64,000 nucleotides of DNA from CAVXFS01 sp963761115 (GCA_963761115.1 CAVXFS010000005.1:558001-622000); one strand, 5' to 3'. Counted from the first letter of the stretch, positions 7,266-16,981 are shown. The notes: generated from the letters alone by a model not told the origin. A program made the numbers and translations.

Positions 7266-9927
7266 TCAGCGGTCCGCTTGTTTTTTCCGCATCTCCCGTT
7301 CTGCCTGCAGCCAATCCTGGTCAGCATGTCCATCGCGGTGGCCTCCCTGCTCGTAGAGTTCATAGGCGCGGCTGGCGATCTGTGCTGACGCATCCGTGGT
7401 CTTCCTTGCCAGCAGTGGCGCATCGGTCGGATCGAACATCCGGTATGCCAGCAGTTTTACGCGGTCGTTGACGAGGAACCACACCAGCGCATAGCCCCAC
7501 ACCAACAGCGCCCAACCCCAGCCGAGCGGCGTCATGAATACGCCATAAACCGCGATCAGCGTCGCCACGATCTGCGTGCCGAGCACAGCTACCCACAGGA
7601 TCCGCGCAGGACGGATCGACCAGAACGGGCCGCGCGTTCGAGTGAGGAAGATCGTCAGGTGGCCCGCCACCGACAATTTCAGGTACATCAATGTCTGGAT
7701 ATGTTCGCGGTCGAGGTGGAACACGCGCTCGCCGAGATAGAACAGGCCGAAGGCCGAGACCACTCCGATGACGCCCAGCACCGTAGATACGCCAAGGACC
7801 ATATGCATGTTCCAGGACTCCGGTTTGTCCTTGTAATGCACGTTGTCATAGGCGATGGACAGGATCGCCCCGTCGTTGAGCAATGCCAGCATCACGATCA
7901 TCACCGCAGTCACCGGGTAAAAATTGAATACCAGGATCGACAAGGTCATGAATAACAGCACGCGCAGCGTCTCGGCGATGCGGTAGATCGCATAGCTGTT
8001 CATGCGCTGGAAGATCTTTCGGCTCTCCTTGATCGCGTCGATGATCACCGACAGGCCTGGCGTCATCAGCACGATGTCCGCCGCCGCGCGCGCCGCGTCG
8101 GTCGCGCCGGAAACGGCGATACCGCAGTCGGCCTTCTTCAGCGCGGGCGCATCGTTCACGCCATCGCCGGTCATGCCGACGATGTGGCCGCGTTGTTGCA
8201 GGACATCGATGATGTGGAACTTGTGTTCCGGGAACACCTGGGCGAAACCGTCGGCTTTCTCGATGGATTCCGCCAACTGTCCCGTCTCGTGATGCCGGGT
8301 GTCGCCGAATCCGCTGGCATCGAGTATGTTGCTGCCCAACCCGAGTTTGCTGGAGGTTTCGCGCGCGATGGCCAATGCATCGCCGGTCACCATCTTGACG
8401 CTCAAGCCCATCTGGCGGGCGGTGGCGATGGTCGCTTTGGCTTGTTCGCGCGGCGGATCGAACATCGGCAACACGCCGATAAACTGCCAATCACCGTCCC
8501 CATCGGCACGCGCCACCCCCAGCGAGCGGAAGCCGCGTGACGCAAATTCATTGACGGCTTTATCTACAGCGGAGATCACCTCATCGGCATTGGCAGACAA
8601 TTCCAGGATCACCTGCGGCGCGCCCTTGGTCACCTTGAACTGGTTTCCGTCCGCGCCCTTGACCGTGGCTTCGGTGCGCTTGTGCACCGGGTCGAACGGC
8701 ATGAAATGCGACTACCTGATAACCATTCAAGGCATCCTTGTTTTTCAGTCCGCCGAGCACCGCCAGGTCGATGGTGTCCTGGTTGTCCGCGCGCGATGCC
8801 AGCGCGGCGTTGAGTATGACCTGGTCGGCAGTGATGCCGTTCACGCTGAACGGATCGCCCAGCGTCAGCTTGTTCTGGGTCAGCGTGCCGGTCTTGTCCG
8901 AGCACAGAATATCCACCCCCGCCAGTTCCTCGATCGCGGCCAGCCGCGTCACGATCGCTTCCTTTTTGGCCAGCAGGCGCGCTCCGACCGCCATCGTCAC
9001 CGACAGCACAGTGGGCATCGCCACCGGGATCGCCGCCACGGTCAGCACCAATGCAAACTGCAAGGTGGTGAGTATCGGATCGCCGCGGAACAATGCTACG
9101 GTAATGATCACCGCCACCAGCGTCACCGCGAGGATGATCAGGTAATTGCCGATCCTCAGCACTGCGCGCTGGAAATGGCTGGCCGTCTGCGCCCCCTGCA
9201 CCAGTTGCGCGGTCTTGCCGAAGAAAGTGTTCTGGCCGGTGGCGTATACCAGCGCATCGATCTCGCCGGTGCGGATGATCGAACCCGAGAACACCGCCTC
9301 GCCGGACTGGTGCGTGACCGGCAATGATTCGCCGGTCAGTGCGGACTGGTCCACCTCCACCGCATCACCGGCCAGCAAACGCGCATCCGCCGGCACGATG
9401 TCGCCCAGGCGCATATGGATCACGTCGCCCGGCACCAGCTCGCGCGCGGCCGGGTTGGTCCACTTGCCATCGCGTTTTACCTGTGTCTTGATCGCCAGCT
9501 TGGCCTTGAGTGCCTCGATGGCATTGCCGGCCTGGTGTTCTTCCCAGAATCCGACCACGGCGTTGGCCACCAGCAGCACCAGGATGATGCCGAAGTCCGG
9601 CCAGTGCTGCGCGACCCCCGACAGGATCACGGCCGCTTCGATCATCCACGGGATCGGCCCCCAGAAATAGCTGAGGAATTTCAGGAAGGGATTGGTCTTC
9701 TTTTCCTCGATCTCGTTCGGCCCGTATCGGGTCAACCGCTTTGCCGCCTCGGCCTGGGTGAGGCCATCGGGCGACGACCCCAGTTTTTTCTCCACTTCTT
9801 CGAGTGGCAGGGATTTCAGATCGTCCTTCGCATCAGGCTTTGCAGCAGGTTTAGATTCGGACTTCGATTCATCCTTCGCATCGGACTCCGATTCGGGCGC
9901 ATTGGGTTGGTCAGTATTGGTTTCCAT
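7266..9927 (-). CDS. Plasma-membrane P-type (H+-type) ATPase, interrupted by a 1-nt frameshift
   Basis: Two overlapping frames make one enzyme of about 886 residues. The N-terminal part (9927 to about 8709) has a charged Lys/Glu/Ser tail (1-40), TGES at 198-201, and the phosphorylation site SDKTGTLT with Asp344. The C-terminal part (about 8708 to 7266) begins in frame at HFMPFDPVHKRTEATV and carries MTGDGVNDAP and the last transmembrane helices. After GYQVV (residue 405) one extra base, c at 8709 on the plus strand, shifts the frame; removing it restores GYQVV-HFMPFDP. The layout matches the IIIA proton-pump type. Ribosome site AGGAG precedes the ATG. It could be a pseudogene or a sequencing error. 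Confidence 0.88.
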
Positions 9928-10170
9928 AATGGCTATTCTCCTGTCTTTTCTTGCGCGCCCGACTTTCCCGCCGAGACATGTCCATCGGCGCGGTCCCGGG
10001 AAGGCCTTTGCTCAGCGGCCGTATCTGTATCCGGGGATTCGAACGCAGGCAACTATGCCGATCGATTCGCGCGAGCATTGCTTGTCGATAGGGGTTGATT
10101 GGAGTGTCCGCAGTGAAAGCCCTGAGATTACCGCTCATCAGGTTCTGTCAGGCAATCTCGCGCTTTGTCG

Positions 10171-10332
10171 TCATCGGATGGCATGGTCGTCAATGCCAGC
10201 TCGATATTGCGAGGCAAGTTTTTCCGCATATTTCTCCGCCTCGAACAAATGCAGCGACTCGTAGTATTTGGCTTTCGACCGGAAATTATCGATATCGTCC
10301 GAAAGTATCTTTCTCGTTTCATCTTTTGTCAT
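10171..10332 (-). CDS. Small acidic/helical hypothetical protein (53 aa)
   Basis: Starts MTKDETRKILSDDID and continues through a charged helical stretch rich in Lys, Glu and Ala, ending AGIDDHAIR. The ATG at 10332 is preceded by CCAGGAG with a 7-nt spacer, a convincing ribosome site. It follows the STAS-like gene on the same strand with a 37-nt gap, so it is probably co-transcribed. No family is recognised. Expected to be cytoplasmic; there is no hydrophobic segment. Existence as a real gene is supported mainly by the ribosome site and position. Confidence 0.55.
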   Translation of the reverse strand: MTKDETRKILSDDIDNFRSKAKYYESLHLFEAEKYAEKLASQYRAGIDDHAIR

Positions 10333-10369
10333 TTCATCACTCCTGGGTTTGGTTGATATGGGTAGGCCG

Positions 10370-10732
10370 TTATGCCTGTTCCAGCCACTGCCGTGCCTCG
10401 GCTGCTTTGGCATGATCGAAGTAACGAACCTGCGCTTTTGTGAACGGCTTGCAGAAGATCGCCATGCCGTGCTGCCACTCCTTGTCGCCGAGCATCGCCA
10501 GCCGCTCGATGTCGGCGAAGTGTTCGATGCCGAACTTGAAGTCCTCCCAGGCCGCACTGGCTTCCCAGCCGTGGAAGTCGGTCATGTCGAACAGCAGGCG
10601 CAACTTCCCGTGCTGCCGAACGAGCCGTTCGACCTCCGGCACAAATTGCTCGTAATCCGCCTTTACCAGCTTGCCGCTGACGTGGATGACAAGCAGCTTG
10701 CCGTTGTTTTCTTCATTGAGTTGTATGGTCAT
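10370..10732 (-). CDS. STAS/SpoIIAA-like domain protein
   Basis: A 120-residue single-domain protein. The pattern LLVIHVSGKLVKADYEQFVPEVERL, then KLRLLFDMTDFHGW, and AMLGDKEWQHGMAIFCKPFTKAQVRYF fits the SpoIIAA-like (DUF3478/STAS-SEC14) family; in these the strand-helix core resembles anti-sigma antagonists but the phosphorylatable Ser is not conserved. The role of the family is unclear, with lipid or ligand binding suggested. The ATG at 10732 follows AAAGGAG at 6 nt. It lies between the TIGR00341 membrane protein gene (starts 11830) and the 53-residue gene, all on the minus strand. Confidence 0.85.
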   Translation of the reverse strand: MTIQLNEENNGKLLVIHVSGKLVKADYEQFVPEVERLVRQHGKLRLLFDMTDFHGWEASAAWEDFKFGIEHFADIERLAMLGDKEWQHGMAIFCKPFTKAQVRYFDHAKAAEARQWLEQA

Positions 10733-10819
10733 TTTTGGCTCCTTTGATGTGATCCAGGTTAACTAAACTCGGGTGTGCGAGTGCCACCTCGAGGAATGGT
10801 TTCTTTACGGCTGGCATAT

Positions 10820-11830
10820 TCAGCCCTTTCGCAACAGCAGGATCATGCCGGCCAATGCCGCCAACAATACCGCCCACAGAGCGATGGCGATGCGCGTAGC
10901 TTTTACGGCGCGATCTTTCTCCCACCAGGTTGCCGGGCGCAGGCCCTGGATCAAAAACGTCGTCACGCCGGCCAGGTTTACGCAAACCAGATTCATCAGG
11001 AACAGTGCCAACGCACCCATTGCCGGTGCCGAATGCCCGCCACCCAGCAGCAATCCGAACGCCACCAGCGGCGGCAACAGCGCGACTGCCACCATCACCC
11101 CGATCAGCGTCGTCGACACGCCGGTGGTGAACGCCAGCGCGCCCGCCGCACCTGATGCCAGGGCCACGACGATATCGCCTATTCCCACCGCATCACGCGT
11201 CGCAATTTCCGGCGATGCCGGGTCGATTTGCAGCAGCACACCGATGATCACCGCCAACACCATCGTCGTCGCGATCCCGGCCAGGGACGTCAACAGCGCG
11301 CGCCGCAGCAGGGTCATGTCGCCCAGGGTCGTGGCAAGCGACATCGCCATGTTCGGCCCGAGCAATGGTGCAATCACCATCGCGCCGATGATGATGGCCA
11401 CGCTGCTGTAATACAGGCCGATGGCCGCCACGATGGTGGACAAAAACACCATTGCCAAATAGACCGGCGAAAGCTGTGCGGCATCCTTGATGTCCTCGTA
11501 CAACTCCTCCCGGCCGATCCTGCCCGGCGGTTTTTCCTCTGCTGACGGTTGTTCGGGTACGGCTGCCGTCTCTGGTTCTGGCGCAGCACGTGGCAGTGTC
11601 GCTTCGACCGGCAGGATAATCACCCGGTTACCCATCTCGCCGGTGTAGTGTTTTTCCAGCAGATCCAGCACCGCCTCGTTCCGTTCCGCGTCCAGCAGGA
11701 TCCGCACCAGCACTTGTCCATCCGGCAGACGGAGTTGCCGGTGTTCGATCATCGTTTGCTCCCTGAGAAGTTCGCGGAGTTCAGCGACGTCCTTCTCCTG
11801 CAACACCATCTCGATCAAGCGCAGCGCCAT
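10820..11830 (-). CDS. TIGR00341/DUF389 family membrane protein
   Basis: A 336-residue protein. Residues 1-75 form a soluble ferredoxin-like N-terminal domain (ALRLIEMVLQEKDVAEL). A Pro/Glu-rich linker follows at about 85-110. The rest has about six membrane helices containing YYSSVAIIIGAMVIAPLLGPN, the hallmark of the family. The biochemical function is unknown. It starts 7 nt after the stop of phosphoketolase (11838), with AAAGGATGAGATAGAG before the ATG, so it belongs to the same transcript as the phosphoketolase/acetate kinase block. Confidence 0.9.
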   Translation of the reverse strand: MALRLIEMVLQEKDVAELRELLREQTMIEHRQLRLPDGQVLVRILLDAERNEAVLDLLEKHYTGEMGNRVIILPVEATLPRAAPEPETAAVPEQPSAEEKPPGRIGREELYEDIKDAAQLSPVYLAMVFLSTIVAAIGLYYSSVAIIIGAMVIAPLLGPNMAMSLATTLGDMTLLRRALLTSLAGIATTMVLAVIIGVLLQIDPASPEIATRDAVGIGDIVVALASGAAGALAFTTGVSTTLIGVMVAVALLPPLVAFGLLLGGGHSAPAMGALALFLMNLVCVNLAGVTTFLIQGLRPATWWEKDRAVKATRIAIALWAVLLAALAGMILLLRKG

Positions 11831-11837
11831 CTCTATC

Positions 11838-14201
11838 TCATCCTTTCCATTTCCAGTTGCGGATCTCCGGCATGTCCTCGCCGTTCCTGTCGATGTACTG
11901 CTTGTGCTCGATCAGCTTGTCCTTTAGCTGCTGCTTCAGGTAGATGCCCTTGTCGCCGGTCTGCGGCAGGCGGTCGATGGTGTCCATCACCAGGTGGAAG
12001 CGGTCCAGTTCGTTCAGCACCGTCATGTCGAACGGCGTGGTGATGGTGCCTTCCTCCTTGTAGCCGCGGACGTGAAAGTTGTCGTGGTTGGTGCGGCGGT
12101 AAGTGAGGCGGTGGATCAGCCAGGGGTAGCCATGGAAGGCGAAGATGACCGGCTTGTCACGGCTGAACAGCTCGTCGAAATCCATGTCGCTCAGCCCGTG
12201 CGGGTGCTCGATCTGCGGTTGCAGTTTCATCAGGTCGACGACGTTGACCACGCGGATCTTCAGCTCGGGCAGGTGCTCGCGCAGGATGGAGACTGCGGCC
12301 AGCGTCTCCAGCGTCGGCACGTCGCCGCAGCAGGCCATCACCAGATCGGGCGCGACCGCCTGGTCGTTGCTGGCCCACTGCCAGATGCCGATGCCCTCGG
12401 TGCAATGCTTGACGGCGGCGTCCATGGACAGCCATTGCGGCGCTTGATATTTGCCTGCGATCACCACATTGACGTAGTGGCGGCTGCGCAGGCAATGGTC
12501 CCAGACCGAGAGCAGACAGTTGGCATCGGGCGGCAGATAAACGCGCACGACATCGGCCTTCTTGTTCACCACATGATCGATGAAGCCGGGATCCTGGTGG
12601 GTGAAGCCGTTATGCATCTGCTGCCAGACGTGGGAAGCCAGCAGGTAATTCAGCGACGCGATCTTGCGCCGCCACGGCAGGTCCGCCGTGACTTTCAGCC
12701 ACTTCGCGTGCTGGTTGAACATCGAGTCGATGATGTGGATGAACGCCTCGTAGCAGTTGAACAGCCCGTGCCGGCCGGTGAGCAGGTAACCTTCGAGCCA
12801 GCCTTCGCACTGATGCTCGCTCAGCATCTCCATCACCCGGCCATCGAGCGCGAGAAATTCATCGTTGTCCTGCGTGCGCGCATCCCACTGCCGGTTGGTG
12901 ACCTCGAACACGGCGCCCAGGCGGTTGGAAAGCGTTTCGTCCGGCCCGAAGATGCGGAAATTGCGTTGCGCCCGATTGAGCTTGGCCACATCGCGCAGGA
13001 ACACGCCGAGCTCGTGGGCATCGGACGCCGTCACGGTCCCGGGCGACGGCACCTTCACCGCGTAGTCGCGAAAGTCCGGCATGACCAGGTCGCGCAGCAG
13101 CATGCCGCCGTTGGCGTGGGGATTGGCGCCCATGCGCCGTTCGCCCGTGGGCGCCAGTTCGGCCAGCTCCGCTTTGAGGCGGCCCTGCTCATCGAACAGT
13201 TCCTCTGGCCGGTAGCTCTTCATCCAGTCTTCCAGCATCGGCAGATGTTCGGGATGCTCGGCATCCACGGCGAGCGGTATCTGGTGTGCGCGGAACGTGC
13301 CTTCGATCTGCAGGCCGTCGACGACCTTCGGCCCGGTCCAGCCCTTGGGCGACTTCAGCACGATCATCGGCCAGCGCGGCCGCGTCAGGTTGCCGTTGAC
13401 GCGGGCGTCGTGCTGGATGTTTTTGATCTGCTCCATCACCGTGTCAAGCGTGGTCGCCATGGCCTCGTGCATCAGCGCCGGCTCATCTCCCTCGACGAAA
13501 TAGGGCGTCCAGCCGCAGCCGCGCAGGAACTGCTCCAGTTCCTCAGGCTCGATGCGGGCGAAAACAGTCGGGTTGGCGATCTTGTAGCCGTTCAGATGCA
13601 GGATCGGCAGCACCGCGCCGTCGGTGACCGGATCGAGGAACTTGTTGGAATGCCATGCGGTGGCCAGCGGCCCGGTTTCCGCCTCGCCGTCGCCGACGAC
13701 GCAGGCGACCACCAGGCCGGGATTGTCGAACACCGCGCCGAACGAATGGCTGAGCGAATAGCCCAGCTCGCCGCCCTCGTGGATCGAGCCCGGGCATTCC
13801 GGCGAGGCATGGCTGGGAATGCCGCCGGGAAACGAGAACTGCTTGAACAGTTTCTGCAGCCCGGCCTCGTCCTGGCTGATATTCGGATAGATCTCGCTGT
13901 AGGTGCCTTCCAGATAAGTGTTGCCGACCACGGCCGGGCCGCCGTGCCCGGGACCGGAGACGTAGATCATGTCGAGGTCGTATTTCTTGATGACCCGGTT
14001 CAGGTGCACGTAGATGAAATTCTGCCCGGGCGTCGTGCCCCAGTGTCCGAGCAGCATGCGTTTTATGTCCGTCAGCGCCAGCGGCCGCTTCAGCAGCGGA
14101 TTGTCGTAGAGATATAGCTGGCCGACCGACAGATAGTTGGCGGCGCGCCAGTAGGCGTCCATTTTGTGCAGCAGTTCCGGAGCAAGCGTGCTGGTTTGCA
14201 T
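11838..14201 (-). CDS. xfp: Phosphoketolase (xylulose-5-P/fructose-6-P)
   Basis: A 787-residue thiamine-diphosphate enzyme of normal length that cleaves xylulose-5-phosphate (and often fructose-6-phosphate) with phosphate to acetyl-phosphate. Signature segments are LLGHWGTTPGQNFIYVHLNR near the N-terminus, GDGEAETGPLATAWHSNK (thiamine-diphosphate binding), and HQDPGFIDHV further on. The ATG at 14201 follows AAAGGAGAATTGAATC. It sits just downstream of acetate kinase, the enzyme that would convert its acetyl-phosphate to acetate and ATP, a coherent heterofermentative/overflow module. No frameshift is seen in this gene. Confidence 0.96.
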   Translation of the reverse strand: MQTSTLAPELLHKMDAYWRAANYLSVGQLYLYDNPLLKRPLALTDIKRMLLGHWGTTPGQNFIYVHLNRVIKKYDLDMIYVSGPGHGGPAVVGNTYLEGTYSEIYPNISQDEAGLQKLFKQFSFPGGIPSHASPECPGSIHEGGELGYSLSHSFGAVFDNPGLVVACVVGDGEAETGPLATAWHSNKFLDPVTDGAVLPILHLNGYKIANPTVFARIEPEELEQFLRGCGWTPYFVEGDEPALMHEAMATTLDTVMEQIKNIQHDARVNGNLTRPRWPMIVLKSPKGWTGPKVVDGLQIEGTFRAHQIPLAVDAEHPEHLPMLEDWMKSYRPEELFDEQGRLKAELAELAPTGERRMGANPHANGGMLLRDLVMPDFRDYAVKVPSPGTVTASDAHELGVFLRDVAKLNRAQRNFRIFGPDETLSNRLGAVFEVTNRQWDARTQDNDEFLALDGRVMEMLSEHQCEGWLEGYLLTGRHGLFNCYEAFIHIIDSMFNQHAKWLKVTADLPWRRKIASLNYLLASHVWQQMHNGFTHQDPGFIDHVVNKKADVVRVYLPPDANCLLSVWDHCLRSRHYVNVVIAGKYQAPQWLSMDAAVKHCTEGIGIWQWASNDQAVAPDLVMACCGDVPTLETLAAVSILREHLPELKIRVVNVVDLMKLQPQIEHPHGLSDMDFDELFSRDKPVIFAFHGYPWLIHRLTYRRTNHDNFHVRGYKEEGTITTPFDMTVLNELDRFHLVMDTIDRLPQTGDKGIYLKQQLKDKLIEHKQYIDRNGEDMPEIRNWKWKG

Positions 14202-14272
14202 GATTCAATTCTCCTTTTGGTGAACTTATGTCGAGTACGCGACAAACCATCCTGGCGATCATCTGTTCTTCG

Positions 14273-15433
14273 TCAGTGCGCATGACTCGGACAGCAACGC
14301 GGCTGGTCGCATGTGGAAATCACGCCCGCATTGTTGGCGTTTTGTTCTGCTTCGATTTCAATGCCAAGAAACGCCAGGTTCTCGCAGATGCGCGCGCGGA
14401 TGACCGGCGCGTTCTCGCCGATGCCGCCTGCGAACACCAGCGTGTCCAGTCCGCCCAGCGCAGCGGCATAGGCGCCGATCGTCTTTCTGACCTGGTAGCA
14501 GAACAGCGCGACCGCTTCTGCCGCGCGTACATCGTCGGCCTCGCGCGCCAGCAGGTCGCGCATGTCGGAACTGGTCTCCGACATGCCGAGCAGGCCGGAG
14601 TGGAAATTCACCATCTCGTTGAACTGCCGCGCATCCATGTTTTCGGCTTGCGACAGATACCAGACCAGTCCGGGATCAAGGTCGCCGCTGCGGGTGCTCA
14701 TCGGCACGCCGGCGGCGGGAGTGAACCCCATGCTGGTGTCTATGCTCTTGCCGTCACGCACCGCCGCAAGGCTTGCGCCATTGCCGAGATGGGCAAGGAT
14801 CACGCGTCCCGTCGTTGCTGTCGGGTCGCCAATGCGGGCGAGTTCTTCCATCAAGTATGCATAGGACAGGCCGTGGAATCCGTAGTGCCGTATTCCCTGC
14901 GCCTCGTAGCGGCGCGGGATAGGCAACAGCTGCGCCACGCGCGGCAGGTCATGGTGAAACGCGGTGTCGAAACACGCTACTTGGGGCAGGTCGGGGAAAC
15001 GGTGATGAAACGCCTCGGTCAACAGGATCTCCTCCGGCAGGTGGTTGGGGTCGAACGGGCTGAGCCGGTGCAGTTCCGCTATCATCTGATCCGTGATGCG
15101 CTGCGGCGCACTGTAGTTCGGCCCGCCATGCACCACGCGATGTCCGACCGCGGCCAGTGTCTGGTGATCGCCGCGCGCCGCTATCCAGTCCATCAGCACT
15201 TCGACTGCCGCCTGGTGATCAGGCGCCGACACCAGCCGTGTATAGTTGTCGGCCTGGTCCAGACCCTGCACCAGCAATTCAGTCCCGGGCAGGCCGATGC
15301 GCTCGATCGCGCCGTGCACGACCCGGCGCAACGGATCGCCGACGTCGAACAGCGCGAACTTGATGCTCGACGAACCGCCGTTGATGGTGAGTACCAACGA
15401 CGGACCCTGCTGCTGGTTTGACTGTTTATTCAT
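14273..15433 (-). CDS. ackA: Acetate kinase, frameshifted close to the C-terminus
   Basis: Catalyses acetyl-phosphate + ADP to acetate + ATP. Motifs: TINGGSSSIKFALFD (N-terminal phosphate site), GHRVVHGG, RHYGFHG, HLGNGASL and FAGGIGENAPVIR. The frame ends at 14273 with an abnormal tail, ISTCDQPRCCPSHAH. In the +1 frame after ISTA the usual ending appears (ATSRVAVRVMRTDEEQM then IARMV). One extra base (a at 14311 on the plus strand) accounts for this; correcting it would extend the protein to about 398 residues, the normal size. The start at 15433 overlaps the permease stop by 8 nt. It may be a sequencing error or early decay; the lost end is short. Confidence 0.9.
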   Translation of the reverse strand: MNKQSNQQQGPSLVLTINGGSSSIKFALFDVGDPLRRVVHGAIERIGLPGTELLVQGLDQADNYTRLVSAPDHQAAVEVLMDWIAARGDHQTLAAVGHRVVHGGPNYSAPQRITDQMIAELHRLSPFDPNHLPEEILLTEAFHHRFPDLPQVACFDTAFHHDLPRVAQLLPIPRRYEAQGIRHYGFHGLSYAYLMEELARIGDPTATTGRVILAHLGNGASLAAVRDGKSIDTSMGFTPAAGVPMSTRSGDLDPGLVWYLSQAENMDARQFNEMVNFHSGLLGMSETSSDMRDLLAREADDVRAAEAVALFCYQVRKTIGAYAAALGGLDTLVFAGGIGENAPVIRARICENLAFLGIEIEAEQNANNAGVISTCDQPRCCPSHAH

Positions 15434-16718
15434 GCAACCGGATCTCCCGTTTCGCCAGCCGATAAGCGCCCTCGATCAGCACCGCCAGGGCAAGCATCGC
15501 CGCAAGCACCCACAACTTGGCCGGCCTGGTCATCGCCGTCTGCCAGACCAACGCGCCGAAGGCAAGCAGACACGCGAGCGCACCGGCAGCCGATATCCAG
15601 CTGCGGCTATGTGTGTGCGGCGCGTGGCGCGCGTTGGCGCTATTGACTGCGGCGAAGATCAACAGGAACCCGGCGCTGCCCAGCGTCGCGATGCTGGTCA
15701 GGTCAAAGACGTTGGCCACGAACAGCGTCAGCCCGGCGGTGATAAGCAGCCCTTCCACCGGTTGACCCCACACTTTGCGCTCCAGCTCTGTCGGCAATTC
15801 GCCGTCTCGCGCGATGCTGTAACTCAAGCGCGCCGAGCCGTAGAGCGTGGCGTTGATCGCGGAAGCGGTGGACAACATCGCCGCGATCGCGATCAGCGTG
15901 AAGCCGGCCTGCCCGAGAAATGGCCGGGCCGCTTCCGCCAGGGCGTAATCCTTGGCCGCGACGATCTTGTCCACCGGGAGATTGCCCACCGTGACCAGCG
16001 CGACCAGCACATAGAGCACGATCACAAACCCGACCGCCGTGTAGTACGCGCGCGGCAGTGTCCTGGCCACGTCACGCACATCGTTGGCCGTGTTGGCGAT
16101 CAACTCGAAACCTTCGTAAGCCAGGAAGATGATCATCCCGCCTGCGGCCAGCTGCAGCGGTGGCGACCATGAGCCCGGCGCGATCTGGGTGGCGTCGATG
16201 CCAAAAACACCGACGCCGACGAACAACAGCAGGATAGTCAGCTTTAATGCGACGATCCAGATCTCCGCTTTGCCGATCAACTCGGCGTTGAGCAGGTTCA
16301 TGCCGGCAATCGCGATCACGGCGAGACTGATCAGCGCGTGTTTGCCGATCCCCTGCCAGGCCTGCGGCAGGAACGTCGCGCCGTAACTGCCGAATGCGAA
16401 CGCGTACAGCGACAGCATCACCACGTAACTCAGCCACAGCAACACGTTCAGACTGCCGGTAAACATCCCGGCGCCGAACGTGCGGTCGAGGAAGGCAACC
16501 GTGCCGCCGCGACTCGGATAGGCGACGGAAAGCTGCGCATACGAATAAGCCGTCAGCATCGCCACCACGCCCGCCAGCGCAAATGCCAGCGGCGTGCCGC
16601 CATGCGCCAGTTGCACCGCCAGCCCCAGCACCGCAAAGATCCCTCCGCCGACCATGCCGCCGACGCCGATGGCAACCACCGCCCACAAGCCCATCTTGCC
16701 GTCGGCTGCTTGGTTCAT
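15426..16718 (-). CDS. APC-superfamily amino acid permease
   Basis: A 430-residue protein with about 12 hydrophobic helices. The N-terminal GLWAVVAIGVGGMVGGGIFAVLG contains the GxGIF-type helix-1 break of APC transporters, and SYAQLSVAYPSRGGTVAFLDRTFG is the conserved helix 2-3 region. GMIIFLAYEGFELIANTANDV matches the helix-6 signature. Substrate is probably an amino acid or amine, not resolvable from sequence. It overlaps the start of ackA by 8 nt and lies downstream of a vestigial ackA fragment, so transcription of the block may begin near 16.9 kb. Confidence 0.88.
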   Translation of the reverse strand: MNQAADGKMGLWAVVAIGVGGMVGGGIFAVLGLAVQLAHGGTPLAFALAGVVAMLTAYSYAQLSVAYPSRGGTVAFLDRTFGAGMFTGSLNVLLWLSYVVMLSLYAFAFGSYGATFLPQAWQGIGKHALISLAVIAIAGMNLLNAELIGKAEIWIVALKLTILLLFVGVGVFGIDATQIAPGSWSPPLQLAAGGMIIFLAYEGFELIANTANDVRDVARTLPRAYYTAVGFVIVLYVLVALVTVGNLPVDKIVAAKDYALAEAARPFLGQAGFTLIAIAAMLSTASAINATLYGSARLSYSIARDGELPTELERKVWGQPVEGLLITAGLTLFVANVFDLTSIATLGSAGFLLIFAAVNSANARHAPHTHSRSWISAAGALACLLAFGALVWQTAMTRPAKLWVLAAMLALAVLIEGAYRLAKREIRLHE

Positions 16719-16933
16719 GCGCCTGTCCTTTCCTGCTTGCGCAAAAGATACGATCCGGTCGATTTCGATTTTGAGCGGAGCTGCACACCGTCCATATCAA
16801 GAAGCACCGGGATAATCCTGGCAGCTCTTTTCATTGATCCTCCGTCAACTTCGTCAGCGGCTTCGAACAGCGCAGACTTGATGCTCGACGAGTCGCCGTG
16901 GATGGTCAGGATGCGCGGGCTGGCAGATTCCAT
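16715..16933 (-). pseudogene. Vestigial N-terminal fragment of acetate kinase
   Basis: The frame beginning at 16933 (MESASPRILTIHGDSSSIK) reads through SALFEAADEVDGG and then loses similarity. It parallels the ackA start in this window (VLTINGGSSSIKFALFD). At DNA level 16856-16915 closely matches 15346-15405, including cttgatgctcgacga. The invariant Asn/Gly residues of the phosphate motif are altered (NGG to HGD), and the rest of the kinase is missing. It overlaps the start of the APC permease gene by 4 nt. Best read as a decayed partial duplicate of ackA; a small functional peptide is unlikely. Confidence 0.75.
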
Positions 16934-16981
16934 GTTGATTTCTGTTGCGGGACAGTTGCCCCGATTGCAAATATGCAAAGT

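Noticed and set aside
10025..10050. Possible tRNA T-arm (GGGGATTCGAACG)
   Set aside because: The flanking arms do not pair, and no anticodon or acceptor stem can be drawn on either strand.
11994..14117. A 707-residue plus-strand frame opposite phosphoketolase
   Set aside because: It is the mirror of a strongly conserved gene; composition is His/Arg/Gln-rich noise.
13543..14283. A separate gene starting MRTDEEQM within the ackA/xfp junction
   Set aside because: Its first about 20 residues are the displaced acetate kinase C-terminus; the remainder is an out-of-frame reading of phosphoketolase.
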